NCBI GenBank assembly: GCA_949130495.1 | Contig: OX422207.1 | Span: 834,060,073 to 834,124,072, forward strand | Source: Sambucus nigra | Taxonomy: Eukaryota; Streptophyta; Magnoliopsida; Dipsacales; Adoxaceae | Direction of reading: 5' to 3' | DNA: 64,000 nt | Shown: piece by piece, positions 52,830 through 63,008 of the stretch | Layout of the letters: every line of letters begins with the position of its first letter | Numbering within the stretch: position 1 is the first letter of the stretch | Program-made: the position numbers and the translations under genes | Notes under the pieces: generated by a model | Database searches by the model: none | What the model was told of the DNA's origin: nothing | The model's input: the letters and a program-made list of their open reading frames with translations, nothing else

Positions 52830-54292
52830 ACCGTAATGATACAAACAAACCTAAATTACGACTACACTTGCGAGGTAAGCACATCGGTAAGTCGGGTATC
52901 GAAAATCCACAGGGACGAGATGCTAGAATTTCTGAGATTTAGTACTCCGAAATAAAATTATAAAAGGTGATTATACACAAAAAGGAAAAAGATGCATAAA
53001 AGAGAAATGATTATTCTAGGCGAAGGTATTTAAACTAGATTCACAAAGCGAGAAAAACTATATGTTGCGTCGAATATCCCTTACCCAAGTTAATTAGTAT
53101 AAAATGGTCACATGGGTCGACGAGTTATTGCCAATTCCTCTCGTTTCGAGAGTTAATTTAATCAAGGGTTGTCACGACCCTAAATCCGCATAAAAGCCTA
53201 ATAAGATTTTGGCATCAACAAATATCCCGAAAATTACGCATGCAAGGTCGTAAGCACGGGGCATACATGATATGCCCCATCAAATCTCCTAGGCACAATA
53301 ACTAGGACAACACACCAGAAATAGACCCATAAACACCATCACCAAAGCAAAGCAACGCGTCAGCCCGAGTGAGTTCAATTTAAACATAACCTAATTTAAA
53401 TTAGCTAGAAAGCATATTAAAAACGCAGTAAATAAACGCTATAAATCTACACTAGAAAGAAATTAAATCAAAGCATGTAAAGAAAGTATGTAAACCTAAA
53501 TGAGAAAGCAAGAATTAATGGGAAACAACTATATTAATGGAGAGGATGATGAATAGTGCAACTTATAACCCAATTAGGTGTCAAACCAAGAAGAATCAAA
53601 GAAAAACTCTCCAAAACCCTCAAAACCTACGCTATTCTAACCTAAAATCTATTCTAAAACCTTAATATCTGATATTTACACAAAATTTGGTATTTATAGT
53701 AAGTGGAATAAAATTAGAAAAGAAAAGAGAAAAGAAAAGAAAAGGCCAAAATATCTGCAGAAAAAAGGGGATCGATCGATCGATCCTTTGTGATCAATAA
53801 ATCGATGGTGAAAATTCCAGTCCACTGTCTCCCATGATTTGGCAAAATAATAAGGATCAATCGATCGATCCCTTCGATCGATCAAGCAGGTCTGCATAAT
53901 CATGCCTCCTGTTTTGGCTTGTTTGCAATTCCCTTTTGCTAAAACTCTCGTAACTTCTTCATACGGACTCGGAATCGCGCACCATTCATGGCCACGTGAA
54001 GCTTGCGAGGAGGGTTAGAACTTCCGTGAAGATGATGGTCCACGTGACCAAAATGTGAAAATACTAAAATTCCCTTGAACGTGCGATTGTGTATGAAAAT
54101 CGAGCGGAATGCGTCCGAACTTCACACTTAGCATCCAAATACCTATAAAATCTCAATTAACCCCTGCAAAACATATTAACGTAGAAATACGAGGTTGTCT
54201 AGTTAACGAGCATAAATATAGGGAATAAGATACCCGAGGGGGCTAAAATACGTCAGTTCAGAGGATGAAATACGCAATATTTCGCATTATCA
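52830..54292 (-). repeat. 3' LTR of an Athila-like Ty3/gypsy element
   Basis: On the minus strand the sequence before 54292 reads GCTAGGGACTAGCAATGTGT, a polypurine tract AAGTTAAGGGGTG, then TGATAATGCG. This is the usual junction of Athila/Tat-type internal region and 3' LTR. Inside, a TATA-like TATAAATACC (about 53690-53699) and CGATCGATCGA words (53769-53885) are seen. The lower limit is a guess; the closing CA was not identified. Confidence 0.55.
53769..53885 (-). repeat. CGATCGATCGA cluster in the Athila-like LTR
   Basis: GATCGATCGATCGATCC at 53769, then ATCGAT, and CAATCGATCGATCCC with TTCGATCGATCAAG near 53857-53885. Similar to the cluster in the Tekay-like LTRs although the LTRs are otherwise unrelated. 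Confidence 0.85.
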
Positions 54293-54533
54293 CACCCCTT
54301 AACTTACACATTGCTAGTCCCTAGCAATGAAATAGGATGCAACCAGAACTACAAGCAAACCAAAATCAGGATAAGTACAAAAGTATGGTATAAAAGCATA
54401 AGGCCACTTTCGCGGGCGATTCGATTGCACTTAGAGTATACAATAAGCCGTTAAACCCATAGGTCACCCTTGTGGACGAGTGTTATCTCGTGAGGGTTTT
54501 CAGGGATGATACCCACAAACATCACATGGTTTC
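54293..54533 (-). other. Athila-like internal 3' remnant with polypurine tract
   Basis: Contains the polypurine tract (54293-54305) and non-coding text just before it, such as the CTTTCGC...GGCCTTATG phrase often seen in this position. Cut at 54533 by the Tat-type element. Confidence 0.5.
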
Positions 54534-54970
54534 TGTGGTGATAATTATTATGCAACACAATTATGGTGACAATTATTATGCAACACAAATAGATAAGAAA
54601 AAAGCAATTACCAAGCAAGAATATGGAATGTGAAATGACAATCACACAACAAAAGATGTACGTGGTTCAGCAAAGATGTGCCTACGTCCACGGTGGTGCA
54701 GTTGGTGTTATTTCTATATACTCCAGGGAGTGATTACAGAGAATACAACTTGTTCTTTTGCCCCAGACCTAGGGTTCAATATATACATGTGCGTTTAGGT
54801 AAGTGGGGGTGTTGGATTCCCCCACGTCTTCCATCTCTCCCTATAACCTCCCTTAATGGGAACATGGGAAGAGACTGGAACTCAATCAAAATAAGAGGTG
54901 GGGGCCTGGACTTTGGGCCTCCAGAATTGGGCTACTCCTCTAGGCCCATGGTCTTAATTTTGGGTACCCA
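54534..54970 (-). repeat. Tat-type 3' LTR, about 437 bp
   Basis: Minus strand TGGGTACCCAAAATTAAG at 54970 to ATCACCACA at 54534, preceded by a purine-rich AACTTAGGGGCAATTA. It contains a TATA-like ATGTATATATTG (about 54778-54789) and a 28-bp direct repeat (GTGATAATTATTATGCAACA and a near copy, 54537-54590). Limits are tentative because no partner LTR is in the window. Confidence 0.6.
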
Positions 54971-55353
54971 TAATTGCCCCTAAGTTTGTTGGGCCATGTT
55001 TTGGGCTCAATAAATTTAAATGATTAGCTATAATGGATTTTTTGCAATTCTTCGAAAGCTATGAAGCTGATTTTGGTGGCACTCGCTTCGTATCTTGTGC
55101 ACTATGATTAGCAAAATTTGAAGGTTTTCTGGAATAGCCACTTTTCTACCGTCGTTTCAATCTTTTCAGCACTCTTCCATTCCCTGTGAGTTCTAACACT
55201 TCGTACCCTCTTCTCTTAATCTCCATTCTTGTTGCTTCCTCGTCGTTTGGGCCCGTGCTTCTTCATCGTTCGAATTGATCTTCTATCTTGTAAGTTTCCT
55301 GTACCTTTTCTTTGTACTTTCTCTTTGAGTTTGTAGTTTTCTAGGGTTTTCTA

Positions 55354-57521
55354 ATGGCGAAGATTGGGAATAAGTCGGTCTCTGAGTTTAGGAAGTTTTA
55401 CAACATCCCTGAGTGGGTAGATATTGAGTGTTGTGCCTCCCCTCCTAGAACATTAGAGAGATAGATGATGCCCACTGGATCCACGTTTTGTTGCTTTCCC
55501 AGGGGAGACTCACTTTTCCTCCCAATGATTTGTTCTTGCATTTCTTTGGCTATTTTAATATTGTTCCTACACAATGCTCGCCCAATGTGTGGAAAATAGT
55601 TAATGGTGTACATAGAATAAATCAGTTGTATGGTACTAGGTTAGGGCTCGCTGAGGTCTATTTTTGCTATTCCTTTTCTCGATCTAGCTCTGGTGTCCTC
55701 TACCTCAAAGCTAAGAGCCCTAACAGGGTATTGGTAGTAAATCTACCTTATTCCCATAAGGACTATTGGCAAGAAGGTTTCCTTGTTAGAAACTAGCAGT
55801 TCCCTCCCCAATTTTAAGGGTTGAGGTCTGAGAGGTTCTCTGTTCCCTTTTATGGAGAAGAATACATAGGTAGACATTGCTCCGTTGTTTTGATTTTTGT
55901 TGATTTGTGATCTTTTAAATTCTTCTTTGCTTTTTCTTCCACAACGAGGTCAAAGAACTTGGAACCTGCTCTCAGCGAGGTTCGTCTCTCGGAATTGGTT
56001 AAGGCTTGGAATATCAGGGAGCCTTTGGGTGATGGCGAGCATCCTAAGTCTACTGCCTTTCTGCTCGAGTACAAGAATGTTGGCTCCATCTTCATAGCAA
56101 GGCCTGTGGACAGTATCCCAGAGTTTGATTCCTTCGAAGAGACTGCTGCGGATCCTATCCAGTTGGACGAAGAGGAGAGCAGCTCTGAAAGTGACATTGT
56201 AGGAGCCGTAAGTAATTTGGGTGGAGGGAGCTCTAGTAGTAGCAGTTCCTCTGATCGTGGGGAGGTCTCTGAAGCTCGAGAGTCGTGGAGCACATCTAGC
56301 AGTTCGAGCAAGGAAATGGCTCCTCCAAGGAAGAACTTAATCCGGGATGATAATGATGAAGACCATATGCTTCTCGCACAGAGGTCAAAGAAGCAGAAAT
56401 CTAGCTCTGGGGATGTGGCTACTGGTTCCCGGTCCTCTGCTCAGGAGCAGGAGAAAAGGAGGAAGGAAGAAGAGCTGGTAAGGGAGAGAGAGAGAAAAAA
56501 GGAAGAAGAAAAGAAGAAGATGGAGGAGAAGAGGAGGGTAGAGGAGAGGAAGAATAAAGAGAATGAGAGAGAGGAGGAGAAGAGGAGGAGGGTGGAAGCG
56601 AGGACGAAGGCTGGGAAGGCCTTAGTCCTGGTGTCCACACTGCCCGAGGGGGCTTCTGTTGTAATTTCCCCTCAGTTAGCCCCCGCTCTACTCGAGAGAG
56701 CTGTTCTCCTGGCTGATCGTCAAAGGGTGGTAGGGTCAGAGCAATTGGCCCTTTAGGCTAGTCAAAGGCTAGCTTTGGTAAGATTTTTCCCTTCTCTCAT
56801 GTTTTTATGAATTCCATCATTTCCCTCTTCCGATGTCTTCTTTTTTCTGCAGTTTATGACTGACTTCGCCGTGCTATATCGCTCAAGCGATGAGCTGGTG
56901 AGGAAAAATAGCGAGCTGGAGAAAGAGAATGTTGCCTTAAAGATGAGGGGTACAGAGCTCGAGGCTGGTTTCAAAGCCGTTCACGCTATTCAGATATCAT
57001 ACGACCTGGCTCTTGCTACTGCCAACAAGGAGAAGGATGCGACAGTCAAGGATTTGAAAGAGCTGCGATAGGCCTACGACCTGTTTTCCTCGAGCAAACT
57101 AGCTATTGTTGAAGAGAACAGGGTGCTCTCTGAAGAGCTGAAGAAGAAGGAGTCTGAGGATGTCACTGCCAATGAGGACTCATACAATTTTGGTTGGGCT
57201 GCAGCATACGAGGATGTTGAAGTTCAGATAGGCTATATTAGTCATCTGAACTTCAAGAAGGGATGGAACAAGGCCCTTTTGACTGCTGGCGTCGATATCG
57301 ACTCTCCCCTGTTTGACGAGCATGACTCGGGTCCGAAGCCAATTGTGGATGAAGTCCCTACCCCAACTGTTGAAGGTGCTGACTCTATCCCCCAGATGAC
57401 TCCTGTTGATGCTTCCCTCGTTGTGGCGACAGAGATTTCCCCTGTCGAGGGCGGTGCTCCTACTGATGCCGACAAGGGGGAAGGGCCATCGACCTCTGGG
57501 AAACCTGAGGTTGCTAACTAG
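55354..57521 (+). pseudogene. Tat antisense accessory ORF, part 1
   Basis: Runs against pol. It starts MAKIGNKSVSEFRKFYNIPE, then (after a stop and a frame change) 'LTFPPNDLFLHFFGYFN', 'CSPNVWKIVNG', 'YSFSRSSSGVLYLKAK' and 'NRVLVVNLPYSHKDYW', matching the plant domain called 'putative gypsy-type transposon' (PF04195, from memory). After a probable intron (about 55869-55947) comes 'LSELVKAWNIREPLGDGEHP', a Ser-rich acidic stretch, and a Lys/Glu/Arg coiled coil (about 56446-56600). A good intron is 56779-56852 (donor GGTAAG, acceptor CTGCAG). A second coil and a Pro/Thr/Ser tail end at TAG 57521. Function unknown. Several stops. Confidence 0.7.
56779..56852 (+). other. Probable intron in the antisense ORF
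   Basis: GTAAGATTTTTCCC at the donor side and a pyrimidine tract with TTTCTGCAG at the acceptor. It joins an Ala/Leu-rich coil end to FMTDFAVLYRSSDEL in an open frame. Confidence 0.6.
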
Positions 57522-57685
57522 TTATCTACTAGGATTGCTTTGTATTTTTGCTTTTTTCTGTCTGTAAACTTTCTTTTTTACTGTTCGATGTAACTTCACC
57601 ATTATTAATGAGAAGGCTCCTTTTCTCCTCGCACTGGTTTGTCTCTTTCTTTCCCTTGTCTTTTTATTGCTTGTAGTTAGTTGAT

Positions 57686-58606
57686 GTGGATGATTACATT
57701 CCTTCCACTTCCCAATTGGGAAGGATGTTGGGGCCCAATGTGAGCTCCGAAGTTCGTCACACTTTTGTAAGGATTTGCAAGTCTCTGCGACTGAGGAATA
57801 AGTGCTTTATAGAGCAAACAGATCTCATCGCTAAGCTGAAGGACAGGCTTCAAGAGATGGAGGACATTAGTGCCTCAGCCCAAGTGGAGGTCAATGCGCT
57901 GAGAACGAAGCTACTAGAGGCCTCTGAGATCAACCAAGTTGGGGAGGTTCTCCATCAGGAGAATGAGGCTCTGAGGAGAGAGGTCTCACGACTTAGGGAA
58001 CATGCGCCGAGCACTGCCCCAGCAGTATTACAGGGTTCCTCGTCATCACGAGCTAGAGCAGGTTAGGGTGATATTCCTCCTGTGCTGCGGGGTTCCATTG
58101 GTCCATCTGTTCCTCGAGCTGGCAGGAGCACCAGGAGCCGAAATAGGGAAGTGGAAGAACTTCGAGATAGGGAAATGGAAGAGCTTCGTGGTGATGTCCA
58201 GCGAGCATATGTGATTGTTGCTGGGCTTCAAAGGGATGTTACTCGACTACGACACCTGTTCAAAAAAGGTCCTCGACAAGTGTGGCTACGACCAGGGTTG
58301 GTCAGATGCTCCAACAAGGTTGTCAGAGTTCGAAGAGCTTTCCTTTGTCAAGGGGTGGCTAAGTGCTTTGAAGGAGCTTCAAGTCCCGAGGAACTCGATG
58401 CTCTAGTATCACCATGAGATTTCTCCCTCTATCCTGGTGCCTAACCCCTTCCAGAGGAATGATCGATGGATCCCCATCGATTCCATCCCTCGGCAATTAT
58501 TGGAGTCGGATGCAAATTAGGTTGAGGAAGAGTTAGTTCCTGCTCCCGATGACGGACGAAGAGCTCGAATGGCTGATTATCTCGCTCAGAGGCCTCACCC
58601 CCATTG
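57686..58606 (+). pseudogene. Tat antisense accessory ORF, part 2 (coiled coil)
   Basis: MDDYIPSTSQLGRMLGPNVS then a Leu/Glu-rich coiled coil (about 57800-58000), a stop at 58064, 'SIGPSVPRAGRSTRSRNREV' and 'EELRDREMEELRGDVQRAY', a one-base frame change near 58265, and 'WSDAPTRLSEFEEL' with 'ARMADYLAQRPHPH' at the end (58606). It is on the same strand as part 1 but separated by 160 bp with AT-rich, 3'-UTR-like sequence. It may be a second gene or a downstream exon set. No known domain recognised. Confidence 0.5.
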
Positions 58607-59252
58607 AGATTTTGCCAGTTGTTGTTTTTTGTATTTTTGATAATGTAAATGCTTTGGGCGAGCTTGCCGACTAAACATGTATCACCATTGTTTATAAATA
58701 TGATGAATTAATGAAAAGTTTGTGTTTTGGGCAATTTTGCCGACTAAACAAGTGCATCATATTCTTCATATTCTTGCTGCTTTGTGATCTTCTAAATTTG
58801 TTTTGTCATGCAAGTGTCCTCCCAGTCCAGTATAATACCGAGATACCATTGTGCACCGCTTTACCTTTTAGGTTGTATCGTCTCACTCCCTTAGGCCTAA
58901 GTGGGGATTTTGGCGAGGACACACCTAGTGTTGGATGCTTTATCCGATCAGAATTTTATTCAACCAAAGAAGGTTTGATGACCAGTATAAAATTTGGTCA
59001 TATTGCCTAAGGATCCCCTGTAGGGCTTCATATATTGCCAGGGGCAATGCTAAGAGGTCCTTCGTGTTTCATAATGATGACCTGAGGAGGGATATTCCCC
59101 AGCTATAGTGTAGTGATCAATGTGCCTGTTATTTGGAAAAGATGTGCGATAAATGCAGCAGTTACTTATCAGAATGTAACTAATTAAATAACTTTCATTA
59201 ATGATAAGGGAAATGAATTTATAGTTTCATAACAAAAGGATAAAAGAAAGAT
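58607..59252. other. Non-coding junction between antisense ORF and pol
   Basis: The convergent ends of the antisense ORF and pol meet here. A phrase TTTGGGC(G/A)A..TTGCCGACTAAACA occurs twice, about 73 bp apart (58652 and 58725), each near AT-rich sequence that could hold polyadenylation signals. No coding text. Confidence 0.5.
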
Positions 59253-60559
59253 CTAAAAATAAAATCTCTTGAGATTGGCTGCGTTCCATGCTCGTGGTAT
59301 TTCTCTGCCTTCCATCGTTTCCAAGTGATAGGCGCTCTGCAGATCGTCTCTGGTTATCTTAAAGGGTCCTTCCCAGTTTGGGCCTAGCTTGCCGTCTGAT
59401 GGTTTCACTACGCTTCCCAGGACTTTCCTTAGAACGTAGTCCCCAACTCGAAATGTCCTCGGGTTAACCCTTTTATTGTAATGCCTCGCGAGCTGCTGCT
59501 GGTAGCTCGCTAGTTTCACTAGGGCTAGCTCCCGACGCTCGTCGACTAGGTCGAGCTCAGTGAGTAATGCTGCATCATTATGGCCCTGGTCGATAAGGTT
59601 GGACCTTATTGTTGGCAAGCCTGCTTCTAGTGGGATGACTGCTTCCATGCCATATGTCAGCGAAAATGGGGTTTCTCCTGTTGCTCACCGAGGAGTGGTT
59701 CGGTATGCCCATAGGATATAGGGTAGTTCATTTACCCATGCGCCTTTGGATCGCTCCAATCGCTTCTTTAATCCATCGATAACAGTTTTGTTGGAAGCCT
59801 CATCTTGGCCATTTCTCTGAGGGTAGGCCACCGAACTGAAGTGGTGTCTGATACCGTGTTCATTACAGAAGTTCTGAAAGGATCCACTTTCAAACTGTGT
59901 CCCATTATCGGTGATGATGGTTCTGAGGATTCCAAAACTAGTGATTATATTCCTCCATATGAACCTTATCATATCAGCTTCTCGGATGTTTGCCAGGGGT
60001 TCCGCCTCGATCCATTTGGTGAAGTAGTCAGTCACAACCAATAGATATTTGCGATTGCCGGTGGTGGTAGGCAGTGATCCCATGATGTCCATTCCCCATT
60101 GGGCGAATGGCCATGGGCTAGAAAGGGATTTTAGATCGCTGGCGGGTTGGTGGACCATAGGAGCGTGAAGTTGGCATTTCAGGCATTTACGGACATACAC
60201 CGCGAAGTCCCTTTGCATATCTGGCCACCAATAGCCTTCCTTCATTGCTCAAAAAGATAGAGACCTTCCTCTGATATGGCTTCCATAGACTCCTTCGTGA
60301 AGCTCGTGTAGCACTTGCTCGACATCCCCTGGGTGAACGCATTGGAGGTAGGGACCGGAGAAGGATCTCTTGTACAAGTTGCCTTTTGGGGATAAGTGAA
60401 AGCGAGCATCTTTGACTCTTATCTGGTGGGCAGCCTTCTTGTCAGCCGGGAGCGTGCCATCCTTTAAATAGTCCCTTAAGGGGTCCATCCAGCTGGGGGC
60501 TGATCCCACCTGGAGTACCTGTTCCACGTTTGGTGGCTTGCTGTCGCGGTTAATGCTCG
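59253..60559 (-). pseudogene. Tat integrase
   Basis: Minus strand. VEQVLQVGSAPSWMDPLRDY (linker), then the zinc-binding His-His-Cys-Cys (LHEGVYGSHI ... CLKCQ), catalytic Asp in QWGMDIMGSLP, Asp in IITDNGTQFES, Glu in RNGQDEASNK, and the C-terminal part 'ELALVKLASYQQQLARHYNK' and 'VGDYVLRKVLG'. It ends RAWNAANLKRFYF and TGA. No chromodomain, as expected for Tat. TGA codons at about 60246-60248 and 59682-59684 interrupt one otherwise continuous frame. Confidence 0.9.
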
Positions 60560-61106
60560 GACGAGTGAGGAAATCAATGGGGATGGATCTTTTTAGGTCG
60601 GAGTCAACTACCGAACTCAGGGCTTCTAGGGCGTCATCATGACTGTTCTTCCCCCTGAGAAACTTCTAGACATTGATCTCTTCAAAGCTCGACATTAGTT
60701 TTTTTACCAAGGCGAGGTAAGCTGCCATTCTTTCATCTTTTGCATTGTAGTTTCCACTTATCTGATTGGAGACTAATTGGGAATCGCCGAATACCTGTAA
60801 ATGTTTTTCTCCCAAAGTGTGCGCCTTTTGGAGGCCGACTATTAAGGCTTTGTACTCTGATTCGTTGTTGGAGGCTGTAAATCCAAGCCTGATTCCTTGT
60901 TCAAGGATTGTGTTCTCTGGAGTAATGAGGACAATGCCTACCCCTTCCCCCTTTGAGTTTGAGGCTCCATCAACAAACAGTTTCCAGGTCTCCTCCGTTG
61001 CTAGATTCTCCTTTTGCCTTGTTGGTTGAGGTTGGTCGGAGCGATCCTCGCCAGTGAACTCGGCTATGAAATCAGCAGGGATTTGCCCCTTGATTGCGGT
61101 CCTTGG
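60560..61106 (-). pseudogene. Tat second RNase H (aRNH)
   Basis: A second, archaeal-like RNase H between RNase H and integrase, diagnostic of Tat-clade elements. Minus-strand text: ADFIAEFTGED, then WKLFVDGASNSKGEGVGIVL (first Asp), GFTASNNESEYKALIVGLQ (Glu), LQVFGDSQLVSNQISGNY (Asp) and AKDERMAAYLALVKKL (last Asp region). All expected acidic residues are present. One TAG interrupts the frame near 60670, after the domain. Confidence 0.9.
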
Positions 61107-61547
61107 TTAAAATTGGATGTCAAATCGCCCGAGCTTGACTGACCATTTAGACAGTCTGCCCGACAAATACGCTTTCCTCAGGATTTCTTTAAGGGGATGC
61201 GACGTAAGGACGATAATAGTGTGGGCTTCGAAATAATGCTTCAGCTTCCTCGAGGCTACTACTAGTGCAAAGGTGAGCTTCTCCAGTGGTAGGTACCTCT
61301 GCTCGGCGTCTAGTAGGGTCTTGCTTGCGTAATAAATGGGGTGCTGGATTCCTCCAACCTCGCATATTAACGCAGAGCTGACAGTGTGGTTGGAAACGGA
61401 GAGGTACAGGTACAGAGAATCTGTCTGTTGTGGTATGACAAGCAGTGGTGGAGAGCTTAAGTAGGATTTGAGCTTGACCAATGCTCGCGAGCAGTCTGGG
61501 CTCCACTCTACCATCTTGTTCCCCTTTAGAAGTTAGAAGAAAGGCTT
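61107..61547 (-). pseudogene. Tat RNase H
   Basis: Same frame as RT and integrase. MVEWSPDCSRALVKLKSYLS then PPLLVIPQQTDSLYLYLSVS: the normal catalytic Asp of the first strand is replaced by Ser, as is usual for the degenerate RNase H of Tat elements that own an aRNH. Then HPIYYASKTLLDAEQRYLPL (Glu region) and ILRKAYLSGRLSKWSVKLG. A TGA (61545-61547) and a TAA a few codons later separate it from RT. Confidence 0.85.
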
Positions 61548-62459
61548 TCACCTCTCGGAGGATTTAGAGACGAAACGATTTAAGGCAGCGAGCATACCAG
61601 TGAGCTTCTGTACGTACCAGATTGTGCGAGGGGGTTGTACCCTGTTAATGGCATCGATCTGGTCTGGGTTAGCCTCTATGCCTCGCTTACTGACCAAGTA
61701 CCCAAGAAATTTTCCTGACTGGACACCGAAAAAACACTTGCTTGCATTAAGTTTCATTCGGTACTTCCTGAGGATTTCGAAGGTGTTTGACAGGTCTGAT
61801 AGGTGATTTTCCTTTTTCTTACTTTTAACGAGCATGTCATCGATGTAAACCTCCATGGTGTCACCCATATGATCCTTGAACATTTTGGTGACCAGCCGCT
61901 GATAGGTTGCCCCTGCATTCTTGAGCCCAAAGGTCATGACCTTGTAGCAGTATAACCCAACCGTCGTGATGAACGCCATTTTGTCCTGGTCTGTGGCATA
62001 TAAGGGGATTTGGTGATACCCTGAGTATGCGTCTAGAAAGCTCATTCGCTCGTGAGCTGTAGTGGCGTCTACTAGTTGGTCTATCTTTGGGAGGGGGAAA
62101 CTATCTTTAGGGCACGCTTTGTTGAGGTCAGTGAAGTCGATGCAAACTCTCCACTTCCCGTTGCTCTTAGGAACTACTACTGGGTTGGATAACCACGTGG
62201 GGAATTATACTTCCCATATGGATCATGTATCCAGCAGTTTTTCAACTTCTTTTTCGATCGCTTTAGCCTTCTCGAGTGCAGTTCGTCGTGCCTTCTGCGT
62301 GATCGATTTGAAGGTGGTATCGATGTGCAACTGATGACAAACCATACTAGGATCGATTCTAGGCAGCTCGTATGGTTCCCATGTGAAAACGTCTATGTTG
62401 TGTCTCAGCAGAGTTGTCAACTCCTTTTGTTCCTGGTCGGTGAGAGATGCTCCAATCAA
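61548..62459 (-). pseudogene. Tat reverse transcriptase
   Basis: Minus strand, one frame. 'LRHNIDVFTWEPYELPRIDP' (usual text before RT), VVVPKSNGKWRVCIDFTDLN, ACPKDSFPLPKIDQLVD, SFLDAYSGYHQI, MTFGLKNAGATYQRLV, catalytic YIDDMLVKS, KCFFGVQSGKFLGYLVS, KLTGMLAALNRFVSKS. RT motifs are complete. Two stops (TGA at 62223-62225 and TAA about 18 bases further) precede the first RT block. Confidence 0.92.
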
Positions 62460-63008
62460 GAAGACTCTATTACTGTCACCATCTTCAGCCGTAACTTCTA
62501 CTAGGTCCTCGACGACACGCTCGGAGGGGAGGACCCTGGTCTCCTCTACTCCAGGTCTTTCGTATTTTAATTTCTATTTAGAAGGTTTCAGACCTTCTTC
62601 AACTTTCTCGCTGGGTTGTTCGGCCTTCTTCTCTGGTTTTAGTCGGATGGCTGCTATGAAGCACCTTCTTTCCATCGCTTGGTCGCCGCGGATCTCCATT
62701 ACTCCTCACTCGGTTACATACTTGAGTTTCTGATGGTAGGTCGAGGAGACTGCCTTCATCGCCAGAAGCCATCCTCTGCCGAGGATGGCCTGGTATGGCG
62801 AGTCGATGTCGACTACCAAAAACTCAATCATCTTGGAGACGTTTCCAGCGTGCACCGGTAGTACAATCTTCCCTAGGGGCATAGTTATTTTTCCAGCGAA
62901 GCCAACTAAAGGGACAGTAGCTTCCTTAAGGTCGGTGACGCTTAACTTCAACTTTCTGAATAGGTCGAGATGCATTACTTCGGACGAGCTTCCTTGATCG
63001 ATGAGCAA
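62460..63008 (-). pseudogene. Tat protease and linker to RT
   Basis: LLIDQGSSSEVMHLDLFRKL carries the aspartic-protease core (D.GSS, as common in this clade), followed by VPLVGFAGKITMPLG and YQAILGRGWLLAMKAV, the second conserved strand. TGA at 62706-62708 ends the open stretch; the linker to RT continues in frame with a TAG at 62574-62576. Confidence 0.85.

Noticed and set aside
56419..56640. Minus-strand Ser/Pro-rich ORFs opposite the antisense coiled coil
   Set aside because: They are the reverse complement of a Lys/Glu-rich GA-repeat sequence; composition explains them.
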